Shown piece after piece: positions 34,640-45,999 of a DNA stretch of 64,000 bases. The notes below the pieces were generated by a model that saw nothing but the letters and a program-made list of their open reading frames with translations, did no database searches and was not told the DNA's origin. Both the position numbers and the translations under genes were made by a program. Within the stretch, counting starts at the first letter, position 1. Every line of letters begins with the position of its first letter. This stretch comes from Diogma glabrata. Lineage: Eukaryota; Arthropoda; Insecta; Diptera; Cylindrotomidae. The DNA lies in NCBI GenBank assembly GCA_963693315.1, contig OY856188.1, forward strand, positions 97,252,915 to 97,316,914, given 5' to 3'.

Positions 34640-35705
34640 AAACTATTGCCTTATATACTATTTCAACTGCTATTTTTTATTTTTATGTCATATTTTTTGT
34701 TAGTTTTAATGTTGATTTTATCATTTAAAATGTTGTTATTGTTTTTATGTTTATATATTTCTATTTCTTCCAATCTATCTAGATGTTGTCCTTTTCTTTT
34801 GTGTAATATGGTTAAATTTGTGTTGATATTGGTGTATTTCTGTTTTTATTTTTTTAAATGTTGGGAGTATCTGGATTTTGGATCACTTTTACTAATTTCA
34901 CTGGTTGGTTCACTAAATATTTTTGTGAAGGACCGCCCCGTTTGACCTATACACAATTTACTGCAGTCATCACAGATAATTTTATAAGCACCTGTGTCTA
35001 AGGTTTAGGTTTTTTTGGTTTTTAGGTAATTTTCTATTTTTTGTCAGCTGCAATATAATCATATTTTTTAAAGTTTTTTGCATTATTTTCAATGTTGTTT
35101 TATTATATGTAACGCCTATATATTTTTTGCCTGCTAAGTTTTCTTCATTCGTCAATGTTGTTAGGATTTGAAAATTTTTCTTTTTTATGTGTTTTCTATT
35201 TAATGTGTCAATTATTTGGTTTTATATCCGTTTTTACTGGCTATGTATTTTATGTTATTTAATTCGTCTTGATAATTTTCTGCATTCATTGGTATATTGT
35301 TCAATCTATTTATCAAGTGGTTGTATGCAGCTAGTTTATGTTGGTACGGATGATGTGATTTAATATTTATTGTTTGATCCGTTTCGGTTGGTTTTCGGAA
35401 TATTTTGAACGTGTGTTTTGAATCTACATTTTTGATTGATAAATCCAAGAAATTTATTTTCTTATTTTCTTCATTTTCTAACGTGAATTTAAGGGAAGGT
35501 TCTATGCTGTTTATGTATTGGTGTAATAGATCTGTTTATGTTTGGGTGTAATACTCGTTCCTTTGAATAATAAAATTATATCATCAACGTAGCGATACCA
35601 ATAAATGATTTTTTCTTTATGTGGATTTATGTTATTATGTATATATTTTGTTTCAAAATCATTGAGATATATTTCAGCTAAAGCTCAAGATAGTGGGCTT
35701 TATAT
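34640..35705 (-). pseudogene. Penelope-like retroelement: RT core plus GIY-YIG endonuclease
   Basis: Read on the minus strand from 35705: LAEIYLNDFETKYIH, then WYRYVDDIILLFKG with the catalytic YVDD at 35580-35591, then LDLSIKNVDSKHTFKIFRKP and HPYQHKLAAYNHLINRLNNI (35212-35448). The RKPT and HP..HKLAAY..LI.RL.NIPM patterns are typical of Penelope-like reverse transcriptases. Farther on, GAYKIICDDCSKLCIGQTGR (34941-35000) is the GIY-YIG nuclease with its CxxC; the usual I in GIY is Ala and the Tyr of YIG is Cys. Stops and frameshifts occur, and the N-terminal part of the RT is missing. It is a truncated, inactive copy and distinct from the fragment at 19680-20115. Confidence 0.85.
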
Positions 35706-38569
35706 AGTAAGAATTTGGATTCGAGCTTAAACCTCTCACTTGAAGAAGTTGAATATCTCAATCCCAAACGGTCGACTAACTCAGCTTGTTAAAACTCCTG
35801 ATGCTTGGTGTAAATTTATCCCTAACGGCTTATCTCATATTATCGATTCTAGCATTATGGTTTTGTTTTTTTCTGTTGCTAAAAATTGCGTAAATTTGAA
35901 AAAATTGGGGCAGAAGACATTAAAATTTTATAAACAAAAATTAAAATTGGAATCTGGAATATTTTACATAAAAGTAAAATGAACTACTAATCGTTTCCTG
36001 ATTCAAAATTGTCTGTTCAATATTAGTTACATAAATATTTTTCTTAATTTTTGTAATACAAAATATCGAATCACACGCATACAGAGCTGGATGAGTATAA
36101 CACATATACAATGGTCTAAGATAAGAAATTATAAAAGCAACATTACAATAACAAAATTTTAAATTTCCTGTTTGCAAAATAAAATTAAGTTGAATTGTAA
36201 TTAATGTCATTGATGGTTGCTTTTCTTAGTATTCATTCCGCCTTATAGAATTTACGCAATAAATTAATATTTTTTGTTTTGATAATAACGTCTTCGTGTG
36301 GAGGAAAATATGAATAAATTTTAAAATTCTGCCACAGGAATTATGTTTTGTAAAAAGAAATGAAAAACAAAAACTGTTATATGTGACGAAATGATCACGC
36401 TACTTTTGGATACCATGTAAGATTATTATGTGATCCGTTTCGACTTTCGAGTTTCTTTATATACCCATTCAGGATTAATCAATTATCAAAATATAATGAT
36501 TTCGTAGAATTTTGGCTAACCAACAATAAAATTAAAAATCTACCAAACATGCACAAGATGTCATATTTTTAATAGTTTATCACTGCCAAATATTAGCATA
36601 ATTTTTTTTTGAAAAGAAGATGACATTCACTCAAAAATATTTAAAGTTTTATTGCGTGTGTGTCCTCCTCATCAGGCATTTTATTATTGCCCATGAAATG
36701 AAAATGCTTGCCATTGTTTGCTGATTTTTTGCTGATTTTTTTTTTAGAATGCTTAACCTTGCTCTTGACTCTTGTTTTTTATTTTGATTTTATTGAATAT
36801 ATTTGTTTAAACGTAATTTTATGTTACCTGAAACATATAAACAATCGTTTTAATTTCATAAATTATTAAAATTACTACGTGTTAAATAAATGAGCATAAT
36901 TATGCTTTATAATTTTATAAAATACAAAGAATATCAATTTTTTGTTAACTAATCAAATAATCAATCAAACTGAGATAATCAAATAAAAAATTTAAATCTT
37001 TTAAAATTAAAATAAATTCTAAGAAAAAATATAACAGCAAGAAACGGATCAATAATTAATTTTTAGTTTTCTTATTTTATAATAATAACACAAAAAAAAA
37101 ATTAAGTTTAAGGTTAATTAAAGTCTACGAATTTAAAATTAACAAAGATTTCAATCAAGTGTTTGCATTATGAGCTTTCAAATTTTCAGTTCTGAAAAGC
37201 TATCATCACAGCTTCCCGTTCAGTAATGAAATCATTTAACAATTTCATCAAAGAATGACTACAACACAAATAAAATATTAAATTGATGGAAAGGTAAATG
37301 AATGAAGAAAAAAAATGTGGAGGTGAATTGTCATATGATGTTTTACTAAACAATCACATGATGTGAAATAAAAAGTTCGCATCATCAATTTGTTAATGTC
37401 AATCGACTATGAGTATACGAGTTACGTTCCCATTGATTGTAAAATTTATTGTTGCTATTTGTTTATACGTTATATAATTTTCAAACTGTTTCAATGCTTT
37501 AAAATGCAACTCATCTTCGTTTGAAAACATATAGTATGTCCGCTTTAATGAATCATCCGGCTTCCCCGATTTTCATTTTTTTGATCAAAATTAACAACAT
37601 TAAATATTATTTTCGTTTAACCTTTTTCAATTTCATTCAATAAATTATAAAATCAGATTAGCGCCATCACATTTATCATACATCTTAATTAGTATAATAA
37701 AAAAACCAAGTGTAAATAAAATATATAGCCACAAGTAACGTATACATGAATAATTTTTTTTAACTTTGAATAGTAAATTCTACACATTTCAAACTGGTTG
37801 CAACCGGTTAAATGTCACATAATGATTTTAAAAACAGACTGACAATTTAGCCTGTGTCAAAATTTTGACGTAAGAATGAGTCAGCCGGGATTATTAGACT
37901 TGGACGGACGAAAATTTCAATAACAGTTTTGAGGTACTGAAATCAAACAAAACCGCTATACCGATATTACACTGCTATCTGTTATTATCTAATTTTCGAA
38001 GCAGGAATTGTTTCATTTTTACGAAACCGAAACTAATTCTAACTAATTTTAATTCGAGTAGCAGTATTAAAATTTACAAAACCATTCATTTTAGACGCTT
38101 TTAAAATAAACTAGAGAAAAAGTTCGCAAACAACTTATTCAAATTTTGGTATTGCTGAAACTTGTTCTGCTGTTTAAGCTAGTTTTAAAATATCATACAA
38201 TACGAAACAAAGGAGAAGAGTAGTTAAATTTTAAAATTAATTTAAAGATGACTGATTAAACTGACTCATTAACGTAATTTTAAGATGATTGATATTCACC
38301 ACGTTTACACTATATATATATATCGTTTAATCTTTAGAATTACTATCGGAAACGGTAATCTGCCATTTTTGCGGATAAAACGTTGGTTATAGACAGCTGG
38401 AAGCCACGGCCCTAGGACTAGGACATCCGGATTTTTGAAGGGTATATAAAGTGACGGATCATGTTTGCACAAAATCCTTTTATGTGTGGTTAGCGTTTGA
38501 CGAATTTAACGAAACAAACCGCCTTACAGTTATTGGAACAATTTGGAACAATTTCACTAAAAGAAGTTT
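35706..38569. other. Gene-free AT-rich region
   Basis: No supported gene. A TATATAAA box-like string at 38443-38450 lies in a locally GC-richer stretch, but no coding frame follows it. Confidence 0.4.
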
Positions 38570-39890
38570 TTTCCAACTTTGGTTGAAAAAAGTTAGAAAA
38601 AAGGACTTGATAGTTTTTTTTTAACTTTGGTGGAAAAAAGGTGGAAAAAAGTTGGAAAAAAGTTGGGAAAAAGGTGGAAAAAAGGGGGAAAATGGTGGAA
38701 AAAGGTTGGAAAAAAGGTTGGAAAAAGTTGGAAAAAAGTTGGAAAATAGTTGAAAAAAGATAGAAAATGTTAAAAAAAAGCTGGAAAAAAGGTGGGAAAA
38801 AGATGGAAAAAAGGTGGAAAATAGTTGGAAAATAGTTGGAAAAAGGTTGGAAAAAAGTTGGAAAAAGGTTCGAAAAAAGTTGGAAAAAAGTTGGGAAAAA
38901 GGTGAAAAAAAGGTGTAAAACAGTTGGAAAAGGTGGAAAAAAGTTTCCACATTTTTTCCACCTTTTCCCAACTTTTTTCCAATTTTTTTCCACCTTTTTT
39001 CCAACTATTTTCCAGCTTTTTTACACCTTTTTTCCAACTTTTTTTTAACTTTTTCCAACTTTTTTCCATCTTTTGTCCAACTTTTACGGTTTATTTTCAA
39101 AATATTTTGCCTTATTCTAATTATGATGTCCCGTAGTTGGTATTATTTTAAAATTAATGATAGATATAATTCGAATTAAGAAAAAAAGTGACAATACAAA
39201 TTCTGTGATAAACAGCCAAGTCATTCGTCTTAGCATAGTTTTGTTGTTTTTAAATATGTATTTTAGATTAAGTTGGGTAAAAGGTGGGAAAAAGGTGTAA
39301 AACAGTTGGAAAACAGTTGGAAATTTTTCATTACCAACCTTTTTCCAACTTTTTTCCAGCTTTTTTCCACCTTTTTTCCAACTTTTTTCCAACTTTTTTC
39401 CACCTTTTTTCCAACTTCTTTTTAACTTTTTTCAACTGTTTTCCAACTTTTTTCCAACTTTTGTCCAACTTTTTCCAACTTTTTCCCACCTTTTTTCCAA
39501 CTGTTTTACACCTTTTTTACACCTATTTCCCAACTTTTTTCCAACTTTTTTCCAACTTTTTTCCACTTTTTCCAACTTTTTTTAACTTTTTCCAACTTTT
39601 TTCCAACTTTTTTCCAATATTTGTCCAACTTTTAACCACCTTTTTCCACCTTTTTCCACCTTTTTTCCAACTTTTTTCCACCAAAGTTGGAAAAAAGTTC
39701 TATCAAGTCCAACTTTTTTCCAACTTTTTTCCAACCTTTTCCCAACTTTTTTCCAACTTTTTTCCAACTTTTTTCCACCTATTTTCCACCTTTTTTCCAA
39801 CTTTTTTCCAGCTTTTTTTAACTTTTTCCAACTTTTTTCCAACTTTAAACCAATTTTTTTCCAACTTTCAACCAATATATTTTCCAAAAA
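38570..39890. repeat. Inverted (foldback) array of an 11-bp repeat, GTTGGAAAAAA
   Basis: From 38636 to 38943 the plus strand is a near-continuous run of GTTGGAAAAAA variants (GGTGGAAAAAA, GTTGGGAAAAA). At about 38944 it flips to the complement TTTTTTCCAAC up to 39075. A unique 190-base centre (39085-39275) is followed by a short GTTGG run and then a long CCAAC-orientation run to 39885. A non-array segment GGACTTGATAG at 38603-38613 recurs inverted at 39701-39711, so the two halves are arms of one foldback. Since 11 bases is not a multiple of three, each of several frames stays open and encodes Lys/Trp- or Phe/Pro-rich repeats; these are not genes. Confidence 0.9.
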
Positions 39891-41122
39891 TATTCCAAAA
39901 ATTAGAATAAAATTAAATATTTAAACTGTTTCTAAATTCCAATAATAATCCAAAAATTCTTAAAAATTCAAACTTTTCCGAAATTCTAAATATATTTCAA
40001 AAATTATTACAAAATCAAAAATTGAAATTTTTTTCAAAATTCCAAAAATTATAATAAAATCAATATATAAAAATTTTTCAAAATTCTAAAAATATTCAAA
40101 AAATTCTTTCAAAATCAAATATTAAAACTTTTTCCGAAATTCTAAAAATATTGCAAAAATTATTACAAAATCAAATATGCAAACTTTTTCAAAATTCCAA
40201 AAATATTTCAAAAACTATAACAAATTAAAAAATTTCCATGTCCAATTTCATTTTCAATTACATTTACGTCATAAAAAAAAGCTACATGTTTTTCCAAAAA
40301 ATTGACTAAAAAAATAAATGAAATCATTTTTTGACACAGTTGATATTATTTTTTTGACAAACTTATAATGCCATAATTCGCTATAATAATAATAAAATTT
40401 CATGTCATACAAACCATTAATTTTATTTTTTTCTAAGAAAATTGGGTAAAAAATAAATAAAAACCTTTCTTTTGACACACTTGACAACTTTTTTTTGACA
40501 AACGTATAATGCCATAATTCTTTATAATAATAATAAAATTTCATTTCAAACAAACAATTTTATTTTTTTCCATAAAATTGGGTAAAATAATAAATAAAAA
40601 TCTTTCTTTTGACACACTTCACAACATTTTTTTGACAAACTTATAATGCAATAATCTAGTTTTTGATCTCACATACCAATCCCGACCATCAATAATTTGA
40701 AGAAATTTTTCTCCAAATTTATTGTTCCTACTCGTAATCACTTAAAATAAAAGTTTTTTAAGCCAAAAATAGTTGAACAAAAGTTGGAAAAAGGTTGGAA
40801 AAAAGTTGGAAAAAATTTGCTATTTTTGACACACATAATGATTTTTTTGACATACTTCCAGTACAGTTATCGAACACAGCGTCCTTTCGGACCTGTCCCT
40901 TGAGTATACCTATTTTTAGAAAAAAAAATTTTTGAAATCCCTCTTTCGGTTTTCCCTGCAGCGTAGGTAATGACGGCCAGCCGGCCGACAGACAGACATA
41001 CATTATTTTTTTGCTCTTTTAGAATCAGTAGGTCCTAAAACGTTGAGAAATGCCAAAAAAGTGGGGGTAAGAATTTCACTTTGAGCTCATGAATGTAATA
41101 CTTAGGTCTTTCAGACCGAAGT
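39891..41122 (-). repeat. ACTTCGGTCTG family, copy 4 (inverted)
   Basis: Minus-strand copy: CAGACCGAAGT ending at 41122 is its start, preceded on the plus strand by the inverted core (CCTAAAACGTTGAGAA, CCGGCCGACAGACAGACAT, TTGACACAC) and the degenerate A-rich array. Its other end is missing and is replaced by the 11-bp foldback array. A four-unit insertion of the same 11-mer sits in its core at 40771-40816. Confidence 0.8.
40771..40816. repeat. Second small patch of the 11-bp GTTGGAAAAAA repeat
   Basis: GTTGAACAAAA, GTTGGAAAAAG, GTTGGAAAAAA, GTTGGAAAAAA in a row, at a point where the other family copies have only CAAATTTTCATATTTTT-like sequence. Confidence 0.8.
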
Positions 41123-41424
41123 AATTATCAAATTTTCTTTTGTTTGTATTTTTTCACTAAACAAACCGTTTGAAAAAAGATTAAATGAGAACAAAAAAAT
41201 ACAACAACAAAAATGATTTTGAATTAAAATTGTTTGATTATAAATTATGTGTGATGGTATAATTGTAGTTGTGACGTAGTTCATTTGATCTTTGGTGGAC
41301 GTTCATTTGATTTTTGATGGATTTAATATGTTATTAAAAGTAGTTTTAACCAACTTAAATAAAATTGTTGGGAAACTGCATTGATGAAGTTATTTCGGAC
41401 AGTGTATTTAATTTGGTTCGATAA

Positions 41425-41575
41425 TTGTTTTGAATTATTCTGTTTCTACTTAAATTTTTTATTTAAACTAATCTGACACATCTAATTTTATTTGTACACA
41501 AAACCGTCTGACCCCGAAATCTATCTATTTCTACCTATTTCGGATATACCTGCCGCTGGACTTTTTTTTATTATT
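41425..41575. repeat. Dispersed repeat, copy 2 (partner near 7620-7775)
   Basis: Same ordered strings and orientation as the copy near 7620-7775. Confidence 0.6.
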
Positions 41576-42296
41576 TTTTAAAAGTTCGGGAAGGTCAAAA
41601 ACTAGAACCAAAAAAAATTTCAAATCGTCCCCATCTTGTGAATTTTTTTTCCAGGGGCCGAACCATAACGACATAAAAATTTTGTTTCAGAACACTACAA
41701 GGGCTTAAACCACGTCGACAACGACGCACCTTTTTTATAGCCTATAACTTTATTTTTGTTGATTTTCTTGATATGTCAACAAAATTTCTGTACAAAAATG
41801 GATCGTAGAAACGTTCTTCTATTTTTTTTATCCTACTAAAAAAATGCCTAAAATTTATATATATTATATAGGCCTCCGAATATTCCTTAAAGGAGATTAC
41901 GAGTTCAAATCTTAACACTACGGTTTTTTCTCCTGTATTCGAATCTAATAGATGTTACAAATGACTGCAAGTATCAAATGCGATAAATTTAGATGGAAGC
42001 CGGTCTACCATCATCACGATGCTTTTGCTGGAGAGTGTTGACAATTTTTGTTCATTGGAAAGATAATTTCATTTATTCGAAGATGTTTCGAATTCATCGT
42101 AGAAGCTTAGGACGTTAATTATTACGTCTAGTAGGAGATGTTCTGAAAAAGTCAATTAATACTTGACCGTTAACTCAACTTTGATTCCCTATAGTTAAAA
42201 TAAATAACAAATTCTGTTTCTGTGGGTTTGGGGTCAGCAAACCTTTTTAAGTAAGTCGTCTTGTACGAAATATGTACGTTTTTTCCATGTAGCAGC
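41576..42296. other. Unidentified spacer
   Basis: No gene found. The stretch with GTCGACAACGACGC near 41717 is less AT-rich and not recognised. Confidence 0.35.
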
Positions 42297-42748
42297 CTAA
42301 AACTCAAAGCCGTCTTATACAATAGGCACCATAGGCACTGTGCCTAGGGTTTACGAACTTTAAGAGGGCCTACGAAGATAAAATAAAATACATATGTATA
42401 CAAAGAAAAACAATACATGCGTTCCTTTGGAACGAAATAGCTGCTCAAATCAGCTTTTGAGTAGATCACCAATGGAACGCCGAAAATTGGAAGAATTTTC
42501 AAATATAGCCACACAATTTTATTATTCTCAAAAATTTTTATTTTGGGCTGATGTTTAAATCCTACTGGTCAATTTTATTATTAAAAATACTAAACAAATT
42601 TTATAAACGACCTAAATAAAATCGAAAAATAATCTGCTTTTCAACTACACAACTTGTTCGAGGTAGAGTAGATCAAAGCATATTTGAGTAGGTTTGATTT
42701 TCAATGGAACGTGCCTAAAATAATCTTATTTCAATATTGTTATTAATT

Positions 42749-44776
42749 ACTTCGGTCTGAAAGATCTAAGTATTACATTCATGAGCTCAAAGTGAAATTC
42801 TTACCCCCACTTTTGTTGGCATTTCTCGACGTTTTAGGACCTACTGATTCTATAAAAGTAAAAAAAAATGTATGTCTGTCGGCCGGTCGGCCGTCATAAC
42901 CGACGAAATCTAGAAAAGCGTTCGACGGATTTCAAAAGTATTGTTTTATTTAGGTTTACTCAATGAAAAGAGCCGAAAGGACGATGTGTTCGAGAACTGT
43001 ACCGGAAGTATGTCAAAAAAACCGTCAAGTGTGTCAAAACAAGGAAATTTGCATATTTTTTGCTTAAAAAACTTTCATTTTAAGTGATTACGAGTAGGAA
43101 CATTAAATTTGGAGAAATCTTGATGGTCGGGATTGGTATGTGAGACCAAAAACTAGATTATTGCATTATAAGTTTGTCAAAAAAATGTTGTCAAGTGTGT
43201 CAAAAGAAAGATTTTTATTTATTATTTTACCCAATTTTTTGGAAAAAAATAAAATTTAAATTTGTATGACATGAAAATATATTATTATTATAGAGAATTA
43301 TGGCATTATAAGTTTGTCAAAAAAATAATGTCAAGCGTATCAAAAAATGATTTCATTGATTTTTTTATCCAATTTTTTGGGAAAAAAATGTAGCTGTTTT
43401 TATGACGTAAATGTAATTGAAAATGAAATTGGACATGGAAATTTTTTAATTTGTTATAGTTTTTGAAATATTTTTCGAAGCATTTTTTATTTTGGAATAA
43501 TTTTTGCAATATTTTTAGAATTTTGGAAAAAGTTTTAATTTTTGATTTCCAAAGAATTTTTGGAACATTTTTGGAATTTTGAAAAAATTTAAATTTTTGA
43601 TTTAATTATAATTTTTGGAATTTTGAAAAAAGTTTCAATTTTTGATTTTGTAATAATTTTTGGAATATTTTTAGAATTTTGAATAAAGGTTGATTTTATT
43701 ATAATTTTTACAATATTTTTGGAATTTTGAAAAAAAAATTAATTTGTGATGTTGTAATATTTTCTCGAATCGCTAAATTGAAGGTTTTTGAATAGTTTGC
43801 TGAAAATGTAAATGAAAATGAAATTGGACATGGAAATTTTTGAATTTGTTATAGTTTTTGAAATATTTTTGGAATCTTAAAAAAGTTTCAATTTTTGATT
43901 TTGTAAGAATTTTTGAAATATTTTTGAATTTTGAAAAATTTTAAATTTTTGATTTTAGTATAACTTTTATGATTTTGGAAAAAGTTTCAGTTTTGGATAT
44001 TGTTATAATTTTTGCAATATTTTTAGAGTTTTGGAAAAAGTTTGAATTTTTAAGAATTTTTGGAATATTATTAGAATTTAGAAAAAGTTTAAATATTTGA
44101 TTTTATTCCAATTTTTGGAATATTTTTAGAATTTGAAGAAAAAATTTTTTTAATTTTACATATATTTTTAGAATTTTGAAAAAAGTTTCAATTTTTGAAT
44201 TTTTAAGAATTTTTGGAATATTTTTGTAATTTTAAAAAATTTAAAATTTTTGATTTTATTATAATTTTTATAATTTTGGAAAAAGTTACAACTTTTGATT
44301 TTGTTATAATTTTTGCAATATATTTAGAATTTTTGAAAAAAGTTTTAATCTGTGATTTTGTAATAATTTTTAAAATATTTTTAAAATTTTGTTTGAAAAA
44401 AGTTTGAATTTTTTATTTTACAATATTTTTGGAATTTTGAAAGAAATATGAATTTGTGATTTATGAAATATTTTCTCAAAACGCTAAGTGGGGAGGTTTT
44501 TGAGCTGTTTGCTGATTGTATAATCTTTTCACTAAATTATGTTAATATATAATCTGTTATAATTTTCCAGCAACGTATTGATGTTTCGTGTTAGTTTTGT
44601 AATACATATCTTCACAGAGATAAAAAATACATGTACTTTAAGAAAAAGTTATGTTTGCTATACATCGCTGCCGAAAACTAAAACCCATGTCCTCATAAAA
44701 GTTATATCAAAATCCTTAACCCAGACCGAACTCATGATATTTCAGAGCTGTGAGATTTCAGCCCTCCATATTTTTT
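42749..44776 (+). repeat. ACTTCGGTCTG family, copy 5
   Basis: Starts ACTTCGGTCTGAAAGATC, has the full core and a long degenerate array (43440-44480) and ends CAGACCGAACTCATGATAT with the standard tail. It is nested in the hAT-type element 42305-48225. With inverted copy 4 it forms a long inverted repeat about 1.6 kb apart. Confidence 0.8.
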
Positions 44777-45517
44777 AATTTAAAACACGATTTAAACAAA
44801 TCTTTTATTTAAACAATAACTATTTCACTTTAAAAAAACATAGAAAGTAAATGGCGTTTTGTTTGTTTACTAATTTTGAGAAATATAAATAGCTATTTAT
44901 GTATTAAGGGCGTAAAGTTAATCTCTTTTGTTTGAGAGTGAAATTTGCTCGAGGCGTTAGACGAGGGCAACAAACACTCGAAAGCGAAAAAGTTACTTTA
45001 TGCCCGAACAACAAGAATTTTTGTACGAGCAAGATTCTGTATTATTTGCATAAATTAAAATACATATATTTACAAAAAATAGTAAAATATTTTTTAGAAA
45101 ATTGTTTAATCCAAGTAGTTTTGCTTTTCATATTTATTTTTCCAAATTTCTATGTATGTATGTATTTGTATATGTATGATTTTTTTGGAAATGGGCAAGC
45201 ATAATGTTTTTTTTATTTACATACATATGTTTGGACAATTTTCTAATTTGAAATCGAAAATAGGCTTAAAGTATATTTTGTTCTCTTGAGTTCGTTGGGT
45301 GTTGTCAAAAATATTTACGCTTTAGGGCATAAAATAGTAATTTTAGGCATTGTTATTTCGATTTTAGGCATTGTTGTTTTAAAAAGCAAAAAAAATCTGC
45401 TTGACGCACAATTTTTGAATCGAAAAAGTGCATTTTACGGTTTACTCGTACAAAAATGTATTTGTGTTCTTTATTGTATTTTATGCTCTGCTCTAGTTAA
45501 AAATCTAGATTCAAAAT
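44777..45517. other. Non-coding interior of the 42305-48225 element
   Basis: Contains a hairpin-like pair GGGCGTAAAGTTA (44909-44921) and AGTTACTTTATGCCC (about 44991-45005), but no gene. Confidence 0.4.
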
Positions 45518-45830
45518 AGTACATTATGATGCTAGGACGCAAAGCTAAAGATTTTGGACGAATGTGGAGTTTGCAAATCGAGGCGTTCGCCGAGATTTGC
45601 ACCCACATTAAGTCCAAAATAGCTTCCGTCCGTGCATCATATACAATTTTTTATTCGCCGCAAGCAAAATATTTAAAAAAAAAATGCTTATTCTAAATTA
45701 AAATTATAAATTTGCATAAATTTTGAAATAAAAATATGTGGAACAAGTTACTTTTGACAAAATATTTGTTATCTTTTCCAAATTATTGTATTACTATGAC
45801 AACAAATGAAAATGAAAAAAAAATAGAATA
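45518..45830 (+). repeat. Hairpin-headed repeat, copy C
   Basis: Same palindromic head (GATGCTAGGACGCAAAGC ... GCTTCCGTCCGTGCATC) and following ATTCGCCGCAAGC, TATGTGGAACAAGT and ATGACAACAAATG strings as copies A and B; the right part then diverges. The left breakpoint of the 3.67-kb duplication (poly-A at 45675-45684) falls inside it. Confidence 0.8.
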
Positions 45831-45999
45831 CGTAATGTCCAAAAAAATTGATCTGAGAGCAAAAAGGGGCGTGTCAGAGCAATTTTTTGCAAAAAGAATT
45901 CGACATAAATACAAATTAGAAAATTAAATCTTGATTGATGAAAGTTTGAAAATTCGCACGCTGAGATCCGTTTGAATAATGCACATAGATATTCAGGAT

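Noticed and set aside
34634..34945. 103-residue hydrophobic plus-strand frame
   Set aside because: Antisense of the Penelope-like element coding sequence.
38490..39910. Long open frames on both strands rich in Lys-Trp-Gly or Phe-Pro-Leu
   Set aside because: They are translations of the 11-bp array; an 11-base unit without stops leaves several frames open. No start context or non-repeat domain.
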